A DNA stretch of 64,000 nt from Caldilineaceae bacterium (GTDB taxonomy: Bacteria > Chloroflexota > Anaerolineae > Caldilineales > Caldilineaceae): assembly GCA_022823185.1 (NCBI GenBank), contig JAJDXQ010000011.1, positions 1 through 64,000 on the forward strand. Direction: 5' to 3'. A model generated the notes under the pieces. That model ran no database searches, was not told the DNA's origin, and saw only the letters and a list, made by a program, of their open reading frames with translations. This document shows positions 9,029 to 17,547 of this stretch, in pieces (positions within the stretch are counted from its first letter, which is position 1; each line of letters starts with the position of its first letter). Both the position numbers and the translations under genes were made by a program.

Positions 9029-9391
9029 ATGACAAACGCATTGATGGCTTCACTGCAACCGGAGATTTCAGCGGACGTAGCCCAAATCGACCCGGGCGAT
9101 ACAGTGCGAGTCCACCAGCGAATTACCGAAGGACGCAACGAACGCATTCAGGTATTTCAAGGGGTCGTGATCGCGATGCGCGGCGGGAAAGGCGCGGGCG
9201 CGAGCTACACGGTGCGCCGAACCGGTTCACACGGCGTCGGCGTTGAGCGGACCTTTCCCCTGCACAGCACGAGCGTGGACAAAGTCGAGGTCCTGCGCAA
9301 AACCAAGGTCCGACGTGCGCAGCTGTACTACCTGCGGGACCGTCAGGGTAAGTCGGCCCGCCTGAAGGAAAAGCGCTTCATCAGAGTGTAG
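9029..9391 (+). CDS. rplS: 50S ribosomal protein L19
   Basis: A 120-residue protein with the L19 pattern in order: PGDTVRVHQRITEGRNERIQVFQGVVI, then YTVRR, VGVERTFPLHS, and a terminal KVRRAQLYYLRDRQGKSARLKEK. L19 lies at the interface of the ribosomal subunits. In many bacteria it follows rpsP, rimM and trmD, but here those genes are not adjacent and rplS stands alone with its own terminator about 70 bases downstream. The start is ATG at 9029. The upstream 220 bases (8806-9028) hold no gene and presumably contain its promoter and leader. Confidence 0.97.
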   Translation: MTNALMASLQPEISADVAQIDPGDTVRVHQRITEGRNERIQVFQGVVIAMRGGKGAGASYTVRRTGSHGVGVERTFPLHSTSVDKVEVLRKTKVRRAQLYYLRDRQGKSARLKEKRFIRV

Positions 9392-9461
9392 GAATCGTCT
9401 GCCTCACTGTTCCTGAGGGCGATTTACAGCAGCATAGCAGGGTCGATAGTCTCCAACCTGG

Positions 9462-9498
9462 GGCGCCGAAACACCACTGAGGTGTGCGGCGCTTTTTG
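9462..9498 (+). terminator. Rho-independent terminator after rplS
   Basis: A hairpin pairs GCGCCG (9463-9468) with CGGCGC (9487-9492), and an inner ACACC pairs with GGTGT around an ACTGA loop. Five T residues follow at 9493-9497. Position and strand fit termination of rplS. Confidence 0.88.
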
Positions 9499-9821
9499 TT
9501 TGTCCGCCACCCGACAGGCTCCGATCTGCCTGGGCGGCGTGCAAACAAGGGGGCTTCAGCTGGGTGGATGATCGCTGGGATGGAGGATGCGGGGAGATGG
9601 TGGACGCAAACAGCTAGGCCCACCGCGTTTCACTGTGCAAAGCGGCGGGCTGACAGGGGTGAGGCAGTGTGATGGGGAATTCCTTAGCACAGTCGAGGCC
9701 GCTCAAGGCCGAACGCCTCGAAGAGGGAAAAAGGAGGCACAGGACCAGCAACAATGAAGCCGCTGGCCCTGTGGCTCCAAGAACTGCGGCGGGACAAGGT
9801 CTTTCGCCGCCCGTCGTCAGC
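9499..9821. other. Intergenic region without a recognisable gene
   Basis: Between the rplS terminator and the end of the minus-strand sulfatase. Short open frames occur on both strands but none has a credible start, composition or family match. Confidence 0.6.
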
Positions 9822-11345
9822 CTAAGCGGCGACAGGAACAGCCAGTCCGAGCCGTTCGAACTGCTCGGGGGGAGCGTCATTGGCCTGCATCAGCTCCGCC
9901 ATGCGGGCCGACAATCTGGCTTCTTCGGCAACGTTGTCGATCGGGCTTTCCTGGCCCGGGTCCGTCTTCAGATCAAACAACATCGTATAGCGAGGGACAG
10001 CGCCGAATACCTGGCGTGAAGCGACTTTCATCGTGCGGCATCCCTTCGTAAACGGAAATGGTTCGGCCAGCTGGATGTCCTGCAGCTCGTCCGCGGAGAA
10101 GAGCCCCCGCATATGCGTTGGCATCAGAGTATACTCGTTCAGCGGTTTGTTATGCGCCGGGTCGACGGGCCCGCGCATGTAGACAAAGCGGCCGTCAGTA
10201 ATATTCACGTGACCCCCGTGCACGCCGTACAGAACAGCGTCGCGGGTCGGTTCGTCGGCTGAGATGACCTCCCCGAGCGGGATTCCCTGCATGTCCGCCG
10301 GGCGATCGACGCCGAAATACTCAAGCAGCGTCGCCGGCAAGTCGATCATCTGGGCCAGCTGGGCGCGGCGGGCCCCTGCCACCTGACTGCGGGGGTCCCA
10401 GATGAAGAGCGGCGTGTGCGCGACCTCATTGTAGAATGGCGGTACGAGCTTGGCCCACCAGTCGTGCTCGCCCAGCAGAAAGCCGTGGTCCGTACAGACG
10501 ATCAGCATCGTATCGTTCCACATCTCGTATGAATCCATCAGGTCCAACACCTTGCCCAGATATTCGTCGCACATGCTTAACAGCGCCGCGTACTCGTAGC
10601 GAAGGTGCTGTACCTCCTCCGGAGACTCCTCTACCTTCCTGTATGGCGGCCAGTCAAACAGCTTGCCATTGTATTCGTGCGGATAGAGGTCTTTGTACTT
10701 CTGCTGCGTGAAAAAGGGCTCGTGCGGGTCGAACGTCTCTACCTGGAGGAACCAGTTGTCCTCATCCTTGTTGCGGCGGATGAAGTCCAGCCCTGCGGAG
10801 AAGGTCTTTGCTTGCGGTTGCTTTTCCTCGCTATCCAAAACAGCCCGGTTGACCCAGTCCTGGCGCGATGTGTCCCCGCCGCGCCTCTTGGTGGCCACCT
10901 GAGAGGGCCGGGCCGTGGAGGGCGTCGTGCGGTTGATGTTGTCAGGTACGTCGGGGTCTCCCACCTGCCCGATCCAGGGGTCCCCCTCCTGACCGCGATG
11001 GAACTCCCAGCTGTCGTAGCGCGTGTGGTATGTTGCCCCGCCGTCCTCGAAATAATGTTGGTGGTCCGTGCTCAGGTGCGTGTAGACGCCGTGATGCGAC
11101 AGCAGTTCAGGCATCGAATCGTCAAAGGGCTCAAGCGGCCCCCAGCTGCGGTGCAGGAAATTATAGCGGCCGGTGTGCAACTCCCGGCGGGCAGGCATGC
11201 ACGGCATACTGCCCACATAGCAGTTTTCAAACGTGACCGTCCGCTCCGCCAGGCGCGTGAAGTTCGGCGCGTGGGTCCAATCGCAACCGTAGGGAGGCAA
11301 CATGTGCCGGTTCAGCGTGTCGAACATGACCATCACAGCTTTCAT
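9822..11345 (-). CDS. Sulfatase (formylglycine-dependent, type I)
   Basis: A 507-residue sulfatase starting MKAVMVMFDTLNRHMLPPYG, where Asp9 is the first metal ligand. The activation motif is C49-M50-P51-A52-R53, and the later CTDHGFLLGEHDWWAK supplies the second half of the metal site. Several Trp/Tyr-rich loops and DPHEPFF are typical of the heparan/N-sulfoglucosamine-like sulfatases. There is no signal peptide. ATG 11345 is preferred to the ATG at 11366, because AGGAG lies in between at a usable distance and family proteins start at this point. It has little sequence in common with the other sulfatase at 5478, so the two likely act on different sulfate esters. It is transcribed toward rplS. 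Confidence 0.9.
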   Translation of the reverse strand: MKAVMVMFDTLNRHMLPPYGCDWTHAPNFTRLAERTVTFENCYVGSMPCMPARRELHTGRYNFLHRSWGPLEPFDDSMPELLSHHGVYTHLSTDHQHYFEDGGATYHTRYDSWEFHRGQEGDPWIGQVGDPDVPDNINRTTPSTARPSQVATKRRGGDTSRQDWVNRAVLDSEEKQPQAKTFSAGLDFIRRNKDEDNWFLQVETFDPHEPFFTQQKYKDLYPHEYNGKLFDWPPYRKVEESPEEVQHLRYEYAALLSMCDEYLGKVLDLMDSYEMWNDTMLIVCTDHGFLLGEHDWWAKLVPPFYNEVAHTPLFIWDPRSQVAGARRAQLAQMIDLPATLLEYFGVDRPADMQGIPLGEVISADEPTRDAVLYGVHGGHVNITDGRFVYMRGPVDPAHNKPLNEYTLMPTHMRGLFSADELQDIQLAEPFPFTKGCRTMKVASRQVFGAVPRYTMLFDLKTDPGQESPIDNVAEEARLSARMAELMQANDAPPEQFERLGLAVPVAA

Positions 11346-11464
11346 AGGTCTACAAGCTCCTGTCATCTAATCCCAGCCAAAAAAAGCGAGTTCCTTCGCA
11401 AGTTCGAACGTCCTGCAGCGCCCAACCTGCCCGCGGCAGGCCGGCAGTCCAACCTGAAAACGCG

Positions 11465-11845
11465 TCAGGCATCTCCGATTTCCATGACCACCTGGCCAGT
11501 GTTCTGTCTGCGCAGAAGAGCAACCAGGGAGACGAATGCGACCATCCAGTGGTACTTTCGCCTGAGCAGGGCCCCCATCATCTTCTTGGTGTCCGGATCA
11601 TCGGAAATGGAGGTGACAGTCCCCTCAGCCCAAGGTCCCAAAACGTTTCCGCGCATGTCACACTCGGCGACGCGGACGCGAGGGTTGTTGCGCGCGCGTT
11701 TCACCTTCCAGCTGTCCCCTTGCGTCCATACCAGCAATCTGTCGTCACGGCGTACGGTCCACACAGGCGTCTTGACGGCCTGTCCGTTTCTCCGGAAAGT
11801 CTCCAGGGCGATGTATTTGGGATTGCCAAGGTCCGCCAGCTTCAT
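11465..11845 (-). CDS. PPOX-class F420/FMN-dependent oxidoreductase-like protein
   Basis: A 126-residue single-domain protein of the split-barrel flavin/F420-binding fold. It begins with YIALETFRRNGQAVKTPVWTVRRDDRLLVWTQGDSWKVKRARNNPRVRVAECDMRG, the usual layout of PPOX-class F420-dependent proteins (TIGR03666-like): a strand with T-P-V-W followed by K-V-K-R-x-R-N-x-P. Such proteins reduce diverse substrates or bind F420/FMN. Start ATG 11845 is preceded by GGAGAAG. It is monocistronic between a sulfatase and the dioxygenase gene, and no physiological substrate is evident. A second split-barrel protein sits at 37554. Confidence 0.82.
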   Translation of the reverse strand: MKLADLGNPKYIALETFRRNGQAVKTPVWTVRRDDRLLVWTQGDSWKVKRARNNPRVRVAECDMRGNVLGPWAEGTVTSISDDPDTKKMMGALLRRKYHWMVAFVSLVALLRRQNTGQVVMEIGDA

Positions 11846-12065
11846 ATCGCATTCTTCTCCACTTCAGCATTCAAACAACTGCTCTAGTCGCATTCCATCC
11901 CCAACTTTCGATGGCCCCGCCAGAAGGCTCCCCATCATAGTCCATTGCAGTTCCGACCGCTTCCGTTCCGACCAAAACGCAGGTATCACGTAAACATCTT
12001 GCCTCGCCTTGGCCCATCAGTTCGATCTGGCGCACCGGATTGGGCTTCAGTCGAAGAGCATCCGA

Positions 12066-12989
12066 TTACTCTGTAATCGCGCTGCGAAGCACGATGTCGC
12101 GTCTGCCAGTCAACGCCTGGTTTCCTTCAAAGTCAACGCCTTCCCGCACCTCCATGATCAGCGCCTCAACATCCGCCCCTGCTCCGGCGAAGATGCGGTC
12201 TCTGGACGCTTCCGCGTCGTTACTGAAGTAGAACTGCGTTGTCAGCAACTCCTCCCCTCCAGACTTCACCTTTACATGAATGTGCCGCGGCCGCCGCTCG
12301 TATGCGGCCGGCAGAATCGTGCGAAAGCTGTAGCGCCCATTCTCGTCAGTGACCGACTCCCCATAGGACTGGAAATTCACATCCCGTCGAGAACTGGCAG
12401 AATCTGCGGGATGGAGATAGGCGCCGTTGTTGTCGGTCTGCCAGATTTCGATGACCGCGCCTGGAACAGGCATCCCCCCGCCATCATACAGGCTGCCGTC
12501 AAACGCCAGGATGGTTCCGGCCGGCCTTGCTGGGGCGCCTTCCAGCAAGTACAGGTCGCTGTCCCGGTCCTCCGGTTTACTGACGGGATAGTAAGGTCCT
12601 TCAGTCTGGGCAGGCGTGAAGTAGGTGACTTCAATCGGGAAGTCCTCCTCATTCGCCTCTCCCACCTCCGCGCCATCCCCCTCTGTCTGGGGCATGTCAG
12701 GCGTCGTCAACGCGCCCTCACCACCCTCTTCATCTGACCGAGTTTCGCCTTCCCCGGAAGCGTTTCCTGCATTTTGCCCCAAAGGCTCCGTCACGCCCCC
12801 GCCCGACGACGGCCCCGTCTGCTCATCTGCAGAAGGCGGCGCTATGCCCCCACAGCCACTGACCAACAAGGCAAGCAGAAGCAAAGCAGCCAAGCAAAAC
12901 CTGCTTTCTGCCGGTTTCGACCGGCCAAGGGCCACAAACGTGGAGTGTCGACTGGTCTGCCTGCCGGAAGCATTCTCTGTGTTTACCAT
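12066..12989 (-). CDS. Intradiol ring-cleavage dioxygenase, predicted lipoprotein
   Basis: The first 46 residues form a lipoprotein signal (hydrophobic stretch 32-44, lipobox ending at C46). An acidic Gly/Glu/Ser-rich linker to about residue 115 follows, then an intradiol dioxygenase domain. All four expected Fe(III) ligands are in place: Y191 (NGAYLHP), Y230 (LPAAY), H236 and H238 (RPRHIHVKV). Supporting motifs are TEGPYYP and LLTTQFYF. Known family members open catechol or protocatechuate rings between the hydroxyls; here the enzyme should be outside the membrane, anchored by lipid. AAGGAG precedes ATG 12989. Downstream-pathway genes lie just upstream at 13371-15991. The aromatic substrate is unknown. 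Confidence 0.88.
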   Translation of the reverse strand: MVNTENASGRQTSRHSTFVALGRSKPAESRFCLAALLLLALLVSGCGGIAPPSADEQTGPSSGGGVTEPLGQNAGNASGEGETRSDEEGGEGALTTPDMPQTEGDGAEVGEANEEDFPIEVTYFTPAQTEGPYYPVSKPEDRDSDLYLLEGAPARPAGTILAFDGSLYDGGGMPVPGAVIEIWQTDNNGAYLHPADSASSRRDVNFQSYGESVTDENGRYSFRTILPAAYERRPRHIHVKVKSGGEELLTTQFYFSNDAEASRDRIFAGAGADVEALIMEVREGVDFEGNQALTGRRDIVLRSAITE

Positions 12990-13370
12990 TGAACTCTCCT
13001 TGAAACTCTTTTACTTGCATCTGAACACACACTACATCAAAGAGTATCAAAGGAGTGTGTATTTCCTGTGGCTCTCAAGTGAAGGTTTCTTAACCTATAA
13101 TCACCGTCTCCCGACCTCTTTGGGCGCCAGGCGATGGTTGCAGTCCAGACTTGGGGCTGTCAAAGGAAGCTGGCAGCGGCATTCCGGCGAATTGCGCCGG
13201 ACGCAAACTGAAGGTCGCCACCGCACTGCCCTGCCCTGCCCCCATTCAACTGCAAAACCATGCCAGTGCATTGAAGTCGCATAGGCGGCGCAACCGGAAT
13301 TCCGCCCCAATGTTCAGTGTCCCGCGGCGCGAACCGGGGCGCAGCCCAAACCAGGACGGGGCCGCGTAAA
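12990..13370. other. Intergenic region with repeats upstream of the dioxygenase gene
   Basis: No gene is seen. An ACACACT/AGTGTGT inverted repeat (13027-13033 and 13054-13060) encloses a near-repeat ATCAAAGAGT / ATCAAAGGAGT (13037-13057), lying 38-71 bases before the dioxygenase start on the minus strand. It could be an operator, but evidence is only the symmetry and position. Confidence 0.35.
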
Positions 13371-14720
13371 TCAATCTGTCAACGCGACCTCAAACTTCGC
13401 ATCCGTCCTCGCCTGCGCCTCCTCCAGAGTCACCCCTTCCATCAGCTCGGTCAGCGTCAACCGGCCATCTCGGAAGCGAAATAGGGCCAGCTCCGTGATG
13501 GCCACGTCAACTGAGCCGGTCGCGGTCAGCGGCAGCGTACAGGCTGGAACGAGCTTGGAGCGGCCGTCGCGGGTGGAGTGGGTCATCGTTACGATCAGAC
13601 GCTTGGCCCCGGACGCCAAGTCCATCGCCCCGCCCACCCCCAGCAAGGGCCTTCCCGGCGCCGCCCAATTGGCCAGGTTGGCACTCTCGTCAACCTGCAG
13701 GCCGCCCATGATCGCTACATCTACATGCCCCCCGCGAATCATGGCAAAGGAGTCCGCGCTGTCGAAGTAACTGCTGCCGGGCAGCGCGGTCACGGGTATT
13801 TTGCTGGCATTGATCGGGTACTCCAGTGCGCCGCCTCTCTCCGGGGCGGGGCCAACACCCAACATACCGTTTTCCGTATGCAGGATGATGCCGTGCGCCG
13901 GTGTGATCAGGTCAGCCACCAGCGTCGGAATGCCGACGCCCAAATTGACGATGTCTCCCGGCTTCAGCTCGGCCAGCGCCCGCCGCGCCAGGTTCATACG
14001 CATGTCCCCGGCTCTTTTGCCGCTGTCAGCAATCGACGCCGAGGTACCCAGGTCAGCCGCCGTTGTCCGCGCCGGCGCCAGGTAGTCCACGTAGCAGCCG
14101 GGCGTGTGGATGTCCTCCGGGCCCAATTCGCCTGCCGGCAGGCACTCCTCAACCTCGGCAATGACCAGATCGGCGGCCGTCGCCATCGCCCGGTTAAAGT
14201 TCTGCTCTGTCATCCGGTAAACGAGGTTCCCCGCCGTGTCCCCGCGCCAGGCGCGGATCAGCGCGACATTGGCGCGAATGGCGGGTTGGAAAACATACGC
14301 TCGGCCGTTGATTTCCCTGGTTTCACGCCCTTCGGCCAGCACGGTGCCCGCGGCCGTCGGCGTATAGAATCCGCCCAATCCCGCGCCGCCCGCCCGTATC
14401 GCTTCCGCCATCGTTCCCTGCGGCATCAGCTCAAACTCGATCGCCCCCGACTGCGCCGCAGCCACCGCCTCCGGGTTGCTGGTGAAAAAAGAGCCGATCG
14501 CCTTCCTGATCTGCCCGTTGCGCAGCAGCCTCCCCCCGCCAAGGCCCGGCTCGCCAACGTTGTTGGCGATGTAGGTCAACTCGCGCACGTCGCTATCCGC
14601 CAAGGCATGCAGAACCTGGGTGGGATTGCCTGTCATGCCGAATCCGCCAACCAGAACTGTGTCACCGGTCTTGACTAAGGCGGCCGCTTCTTGCGGCGTA
14701 ATCTGCGGTAACTGCTTCAC
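13371..14720 (-). CDS. 3-oxoacid CoA-transferase, fused A and B subunits
   Basis: A 449-residue fusion of the two subunits found separately in PcaI/PcaJ and ScoA/ScoB. The A half (about 1-225) has [12 protein letters not shown] and [29 protein letters not shown]. The B half (about 235-449) has [17 protein letters not shown] and the active-site glutamate E283 in TENGMLGVG. The enzyme moves CoA from succinyl-CoA to 3-oxoadipate or acetoacetate. The GTG at 14720 is chosen because it overlaps the thiolase stop as GTGA, a typical coupling, and because the family begins with [11 protein letters not shown]. With the PcaF-like thiolase, 3-oxoadipate is the likely substrate, though acetoacetate remains possible. 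Confidence 0.9.
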   Translation of the reverse strand: MKQLPQITPQEAAALVKTGDTVLVGGFGMTGNPTQVLHALADSDVRELTYIANNVGEPGLGGGRLLRNGQIRKAIGSFFTSNPEAVAAAQSGAIEFELMPQGTMAEAIRAGGAGLGGFYTPTAAGTVLAEGRETREINGRAYVFQPAIRANVALIRAWRGDTAGNLVYRMTEQNFNRAMATAADLVIAEVEECLPAGELGPEDIHTPGCYVDYLAPARTTAADLGTSASIADSGKRAGDMRMNLARRALAELKPGDIVNLGVGIPTLVADLITPAHGIILHTENGMLGVGPAPERGGALEYPINASKIPVTALPGSSYFDSADSFAMIRGGHVDVAIMGGLQVDESANLANWAAPGRPLLGVGGAMDLASGAKRLIVTMTHSTRDGRSKLVPACTLPLTATGSVDVAITELALFRFRDGRLTLTELMEGVTLEEAQARTDAKFEVALTD

Positions 14721-15991
14721 CCGTCCACTCTCTCCACAACTGTCGACTCGCCCTGGCCCACGCCCACGCAGAGCGTTGCCAGGCCATAGCGGCACGTCTC
14801 CCCAGCCGCTGCCCGCCTCTGCATCTCGTGAAGAAGCGTGGTCAGGATGCGGGCGCCGGAGCAGCCCAAAGGATGGCCCAGAGCGATCGCCCCGCCGTTT
14901 ACGTTGGTTATCTCTTCGGCCAGGCCGAGCTCCCGCATGACGGCCAGCGTCTGGACGGCGAACGCTTCGTTGACTTCCGCCAGGTCGATGTCATCGATCC
15001 GGATCCCGGCCCGATCCAGCGCCTTACGCGTCGCGGCCACTGGTCCCAGTCCCATGACGCGCGGGTCGACGCCGGCCGCGGCTGAGGCCGCCCAGCGTGC
15101 CAGCGGCGGGATTCCCAGGGCCGCCGCTCTTTCACGCGACATCAGCACCAGGGCGCTCGCGCCGTCATTGAGGCCGCTGGCGTTGCCGGCGGTGACGGTC
15201 CCTCCTTTACGGAAGACGGGCCGAAGGCTGCCCAGTGCTTCCATGCTGGTCGCGAGCCGAAAGCCGTCCTCCGTCCTCGTGTAACGCGGGTGTTCGTCGG
15301 TATCGAATCTGACGGAGCCTCCTCGCCTCTGTGGAATCTCCACCGGCGCGATCTCCCGCTCGAAGCGGCCCTCGTTCATGGCATGAACAGCCCGGGTCTG
15401 GCTCTGCAACGCGAACCGGTTCTGCTCCTCGCGGCCTATCTCCCCCCCGGCAAACTCGGACGCGCAGCTCAAGTCGTATATGTTCTCTGCAGTCTCCCCC
15501 ATCGCTTCCAGCGGAAAAAGCGCCTCCATCGCCGGGTTGGGGTAACGCCAACCGAGCGTGGTGTCATAACCCGTGATGTTTCCTGACGGGCCAAATCCGG
15601 TCGGATTCTTCGGTAGAGAATAGGGCGCGCGCGTCATGCTCTCGACCCCGCCGGCGACAAAGACCTCGCCCTCGCCGCACACGATCGCGCGCGCAGCCTG
15701 GTTCACCGCGGTCAACCCGCTTGCGCATAGCCGGTTCACAGTTACGCCCGCGACCTCCTGCGGCAGCCCCGCCAGCAAGGCCGCCATGCGGGCAATGTTG
15801 CGATTGTCTTCGCCGGCCTGGTTGGCGCAACCAAGGTAGACCTCCTCAATCTCGGCGGGCTCCATCCCCGCCCGCGCCACCGCCTCGCGGATGACGGTGG
15901 CCGCCAGGTCGTCCGGCCGCACAGCGGCCAGCGCGCCGCGAATCCTGCCTATCGGCGTACGCGCCGCGCTGACGATGACAGCCTCGTACAT
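14717..15991 (-). CDS. Acetyl-CoA acyltransferase, PcaF-like thiolase
   Basis: A 424-residue thiolase of full family length. The nucleophile is C89 in VNRLCASG. The C-terminal active-site elements are [20 protein letters not shown] and LCVGVGQG. The segment [24 protein letters not shown] is a mark of 3-oxoadipyl-CoA thiolases (PcaF/PaaJ), which split 3-oxoadipyl-CoA into succinyl-CoA and acetyl-CoA. Its stop overlaps the start of the fused CoA-transferase. Together they would carry out the last two steps of the beta-ketoadipate pathway, downstream of ring cleavage by an enzyme such as the adjacent dioxygenase. A general acetoacetyl-CoA thiolase role is the alternative. Confidence 0.9.
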   Translation of the reverse strand: MYEAVIVSAARTPIGRIRGALAAVRPDDLAATVIREAVARAGMEPAEIEEVYLGCANQAGEDNRNIARMAALLAGLPQEVAGVTVNRLCASGLTAVNQAARAIVCGEGEVFVAGGVESMTRAPYSLPKNPTGFGPSGNITGYDTTLGWRYPNPAMEALFPLEAMGETAENIYDLSCASEFAGGEIGREEQNRFALQSQTRAVHAMNEGRFEREIAPVEIPQRRGGSVRFDTDEHPRYTRTEDGFRLATSMEALGSLRPVFRKGGTVTAGNASGLNDGASALVLMSRERAAALGIPPLARWAASAAAGVDPRVMGLGPVAATRKALDRAGIRIDDIDLAEVNEAFAVQTLAVMRELGLAEEITNVNGGAIALGHPLGCSGARILTTLLHEMQRRAAAGETCRYGLATLCVGVGQGESTVVERVDG

Positions 15992-15996
15992 TGCAA

Positions 15997-16461
15997 TCAG
16001 CCTACCAGGTTGATCAACGCGAGGACGAAGCCGTAGTGCTGAGACTCGTGATAGATGTTGAAATCCAGGAGCCCGTCAAGGTCGTCAAGAGTCAGGCCCG
16101 GCCTGGTAAGCCCTTTGAACTCGCCTTCGCTGAAACGTCCCGCAGCGTAATCCGCCTCTAGTTGCTCCTGCTGCGGCATCAACATCGCCACCAGGGCCTC
16201 GGCATCCGGCTCCGATTCCCAGTCCGCAGGCGAACTGCCCGGCAGATACATCGGGATCATATCTTCCGGTATCGTCACTGGCAGTCCGCTGGAACGGTAA
16301 ATTATCCATTGCTGAACCATCAAAATGTGGCCCAGGTTCCACGCGATGTTGTTGTCGAATCGAGCCGGTATCGCGTGTAACTGCTGAGCGGAAAGGCCCT
16401 CCACTGCGTCTAATATCGAAGTTCGAATCCTTCGGTGCATCCCGATCGCTGCCTGTGACAT
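15997..16461 (-). CDS. DinB-family protein
   Basis: A 154-residue protein with the DinB four-helix-bundle pattern. The three metal-binding histidines characteristic of the family are H46-like in [15 protein letters not shown] and the pair in [19 protein letters not shown] at the end. DinB/YfiT proteins are metal-dependent and include thiol transferases; most are uncharacterised. ATG 16461 is selected because GAAAGGACGA lies directly upstream and the conserved helix starts soon after; a longer frame to 16566 lacks support. It ends 5 bases before the thiolase start, so it may be the first gene of that transcript. Function in aromatic catabolism is not implied. Confidence 0.8.
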   Translation of the reverse strand: MSQAAIGMHRRIRTSILDAVEGLSAQQLHAIPARFDNNIAWNLGHILMVQQWIIYRSSGLPVTIPEDMIPMYLPGSSPADWESEPDAEALVAMLMPQQEQLEADYAAGRFSEGEFKGLTRPGLTLDDLDGLLDFNIYHESQHYGFVLALINLVG

Positions 16462-16714
16462 CACATTCGTCCTTTCAGATTCTGTGTAGGTAGGACTGGT
16501 GACATGCCGAGCTGTAAGCCGATTGGAACAGTGAGTAAGTTCCGTGGGCTGCCAGCATTGTACCACAGCGAAATTGCGCCCACATACGGGGACTCAGTTG
16601 TCTGTACGACGGAGGAACGTCAAGCGGTCAACTAAAACTGCCAGCTTTCGCCCAGATTCCGGCAAAGTCAACGCGGAGGCCGGTCTCCTCCCCGGCCTTG
16701 TTGAATCTTCAACC

Positions 16715-16750
16715 CTCCTTCATACTTTCTGAACATCCAGGCGCGATAAT
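16715..16750 (+). promoter_or_regulatory. Candidate regulated promoter of the two-component operon
   Basis: CTCCTTCATACTTTCTGAAC at 16715-16734 recurs with one change at 18932-18951. In both places a -10-like hexamer (here GATAAT, 16745-16750) begins exactly 11 bases after the final C. TTCA-N7-TGAA inside it is an inverted repeat. It is most simply read as the binding site of the adjacent regulator overlapping the -35 position. Confidence 0.55.
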
Positions 16751-16782
16751 AGGGTCAGAAGCGACGAATGCCAGTGGCAGGG

Positions 16783-16800
16783 CCGCAGTCGCGACTGCGG
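16783..16800. promoter_or_regulatory. Perfect 18-bp palindrome in the regulator leader
   Basis: CCGCAGTCGCGACTGCGG is self-complementary over all 18 bases. It lies between the candidate promoter and the regulator start (58 bases upstream of the GTG). It is a possible operator for a dimeric repressor; chance is not excluded. Confidence 0.4.
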
Positions 16801-16857
16801 TATCACATCGCATTGAAGCCTGACTGATGATTCCAATGCCAAGGGAGTGTTCATCTC

Positions 16858-17547
16858 GTGGCGCAAACCATCCTCGTTGTAGATGATGACACCAAGCTGC
16901 GCCAAATGGTTCGACTCTACTTGGAGCGTGAGGGATATAGGGTAGTGCAGGCGGCCAACGGGCGCGACGCGCTGTTTACGGCGCGCTTCGAAAAGCCGGA
17001 CCTTGTTCTCCTTGACCTGATGATGCCGGAGATGGGCGGCTTTGACTTCATCCGAAACTTCACCAGGGAATCGGACGCGCCGATCATCGTCCTCACCGCC
17101 AGAGTCGAGGAAAGCGACAAAGTTGTCGGACTCGAGCTGGGCGCCGACGATTATGTTACCAAGCCCTTCGGCGTTCAGGAGTTGGTGGCGCGTGTCCGCG
17201 CCGTTCTCCGAAGAGCGGGCCAGCAAAGCCGGCAGCCGGAAATACTCCGCTCCGGGGCGCTTTCCCTTGACCGTGCCGGCCGCACGGTAACCATAAGCGG
17301 TACACCGGTCTCCCTGACGCCCTCTGAATTCGATCTGCTGGAGACATTCATGCTCTCCCCCGGGCGGGCCTTCTCCCGCCTCGATCTGTTGGAAACCGTC
17401 AGCGGGGACGCCTACGAGGGTTACGAACGCACCATCGACGTACACATTAGAAATCTCCGGACGAAGATCGAACCGGTCCCGAGCCAACCTCGTTACATCC
17501 AAACCGTTTACGGCATGGGCTACAGATTCGCCGCGGAGGCCCGATAG
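16858..17547 (+). CDS. OmpR/PhoB-family response regulator
   Basis: A 229-residue DNA-binding regulator. The receiver domain (about 3-118) has the acidic pocket at D9-D11, phospho-acceptor D53 in LVLLDLMMP, and the conserved Lys in YVTKPFG. The C-terminal winged-helix domain (about 130-227) ends with YEGYERTIDVHIRNLRTKIE and YIQTVYGMGYRF. It starts at GTG 16858, and its TAG stop is followed at once by the kinase ATG, so the two are one operon. A 20-bp element upstream is repeated before the next gene pair, which suggests autoregulation and control of the surface-protein gene. The stimulus is unknown. Confidence 0.95.
   Translation: MAQTILVVDDDTKLRQMVRLYLEREGYRVVQAANGRDALFTARFEKPDLVLLDLMMPEMGGFDFIRNFTRESDAPIIVLTARVEESDKVVGLELGADDYVTKPFGVQELVARVRAVLRRAGQQSRQPEILRSGALSLDRAGRTVTISGTPVSLTPSEFDLLETFMLSPGRAFSRLDLLETVSGDAYEGYERTIDVHIRNLRTKIEPVPSQPRYIQTVYGMGYRFAAEAR

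Noticed and set aside
12009..12737. 242-codon plus-strand frame opposite the dioxygenase
   Set aside because: Antisense to an enzyme with all metal ligands in place; it has no start signal or family resemblance.
16419..16436. tRNA-like TTCGAATCC segment
   Set aside because: It lies inside the DinB coding region and has no acceptor or anticodon stem partners.
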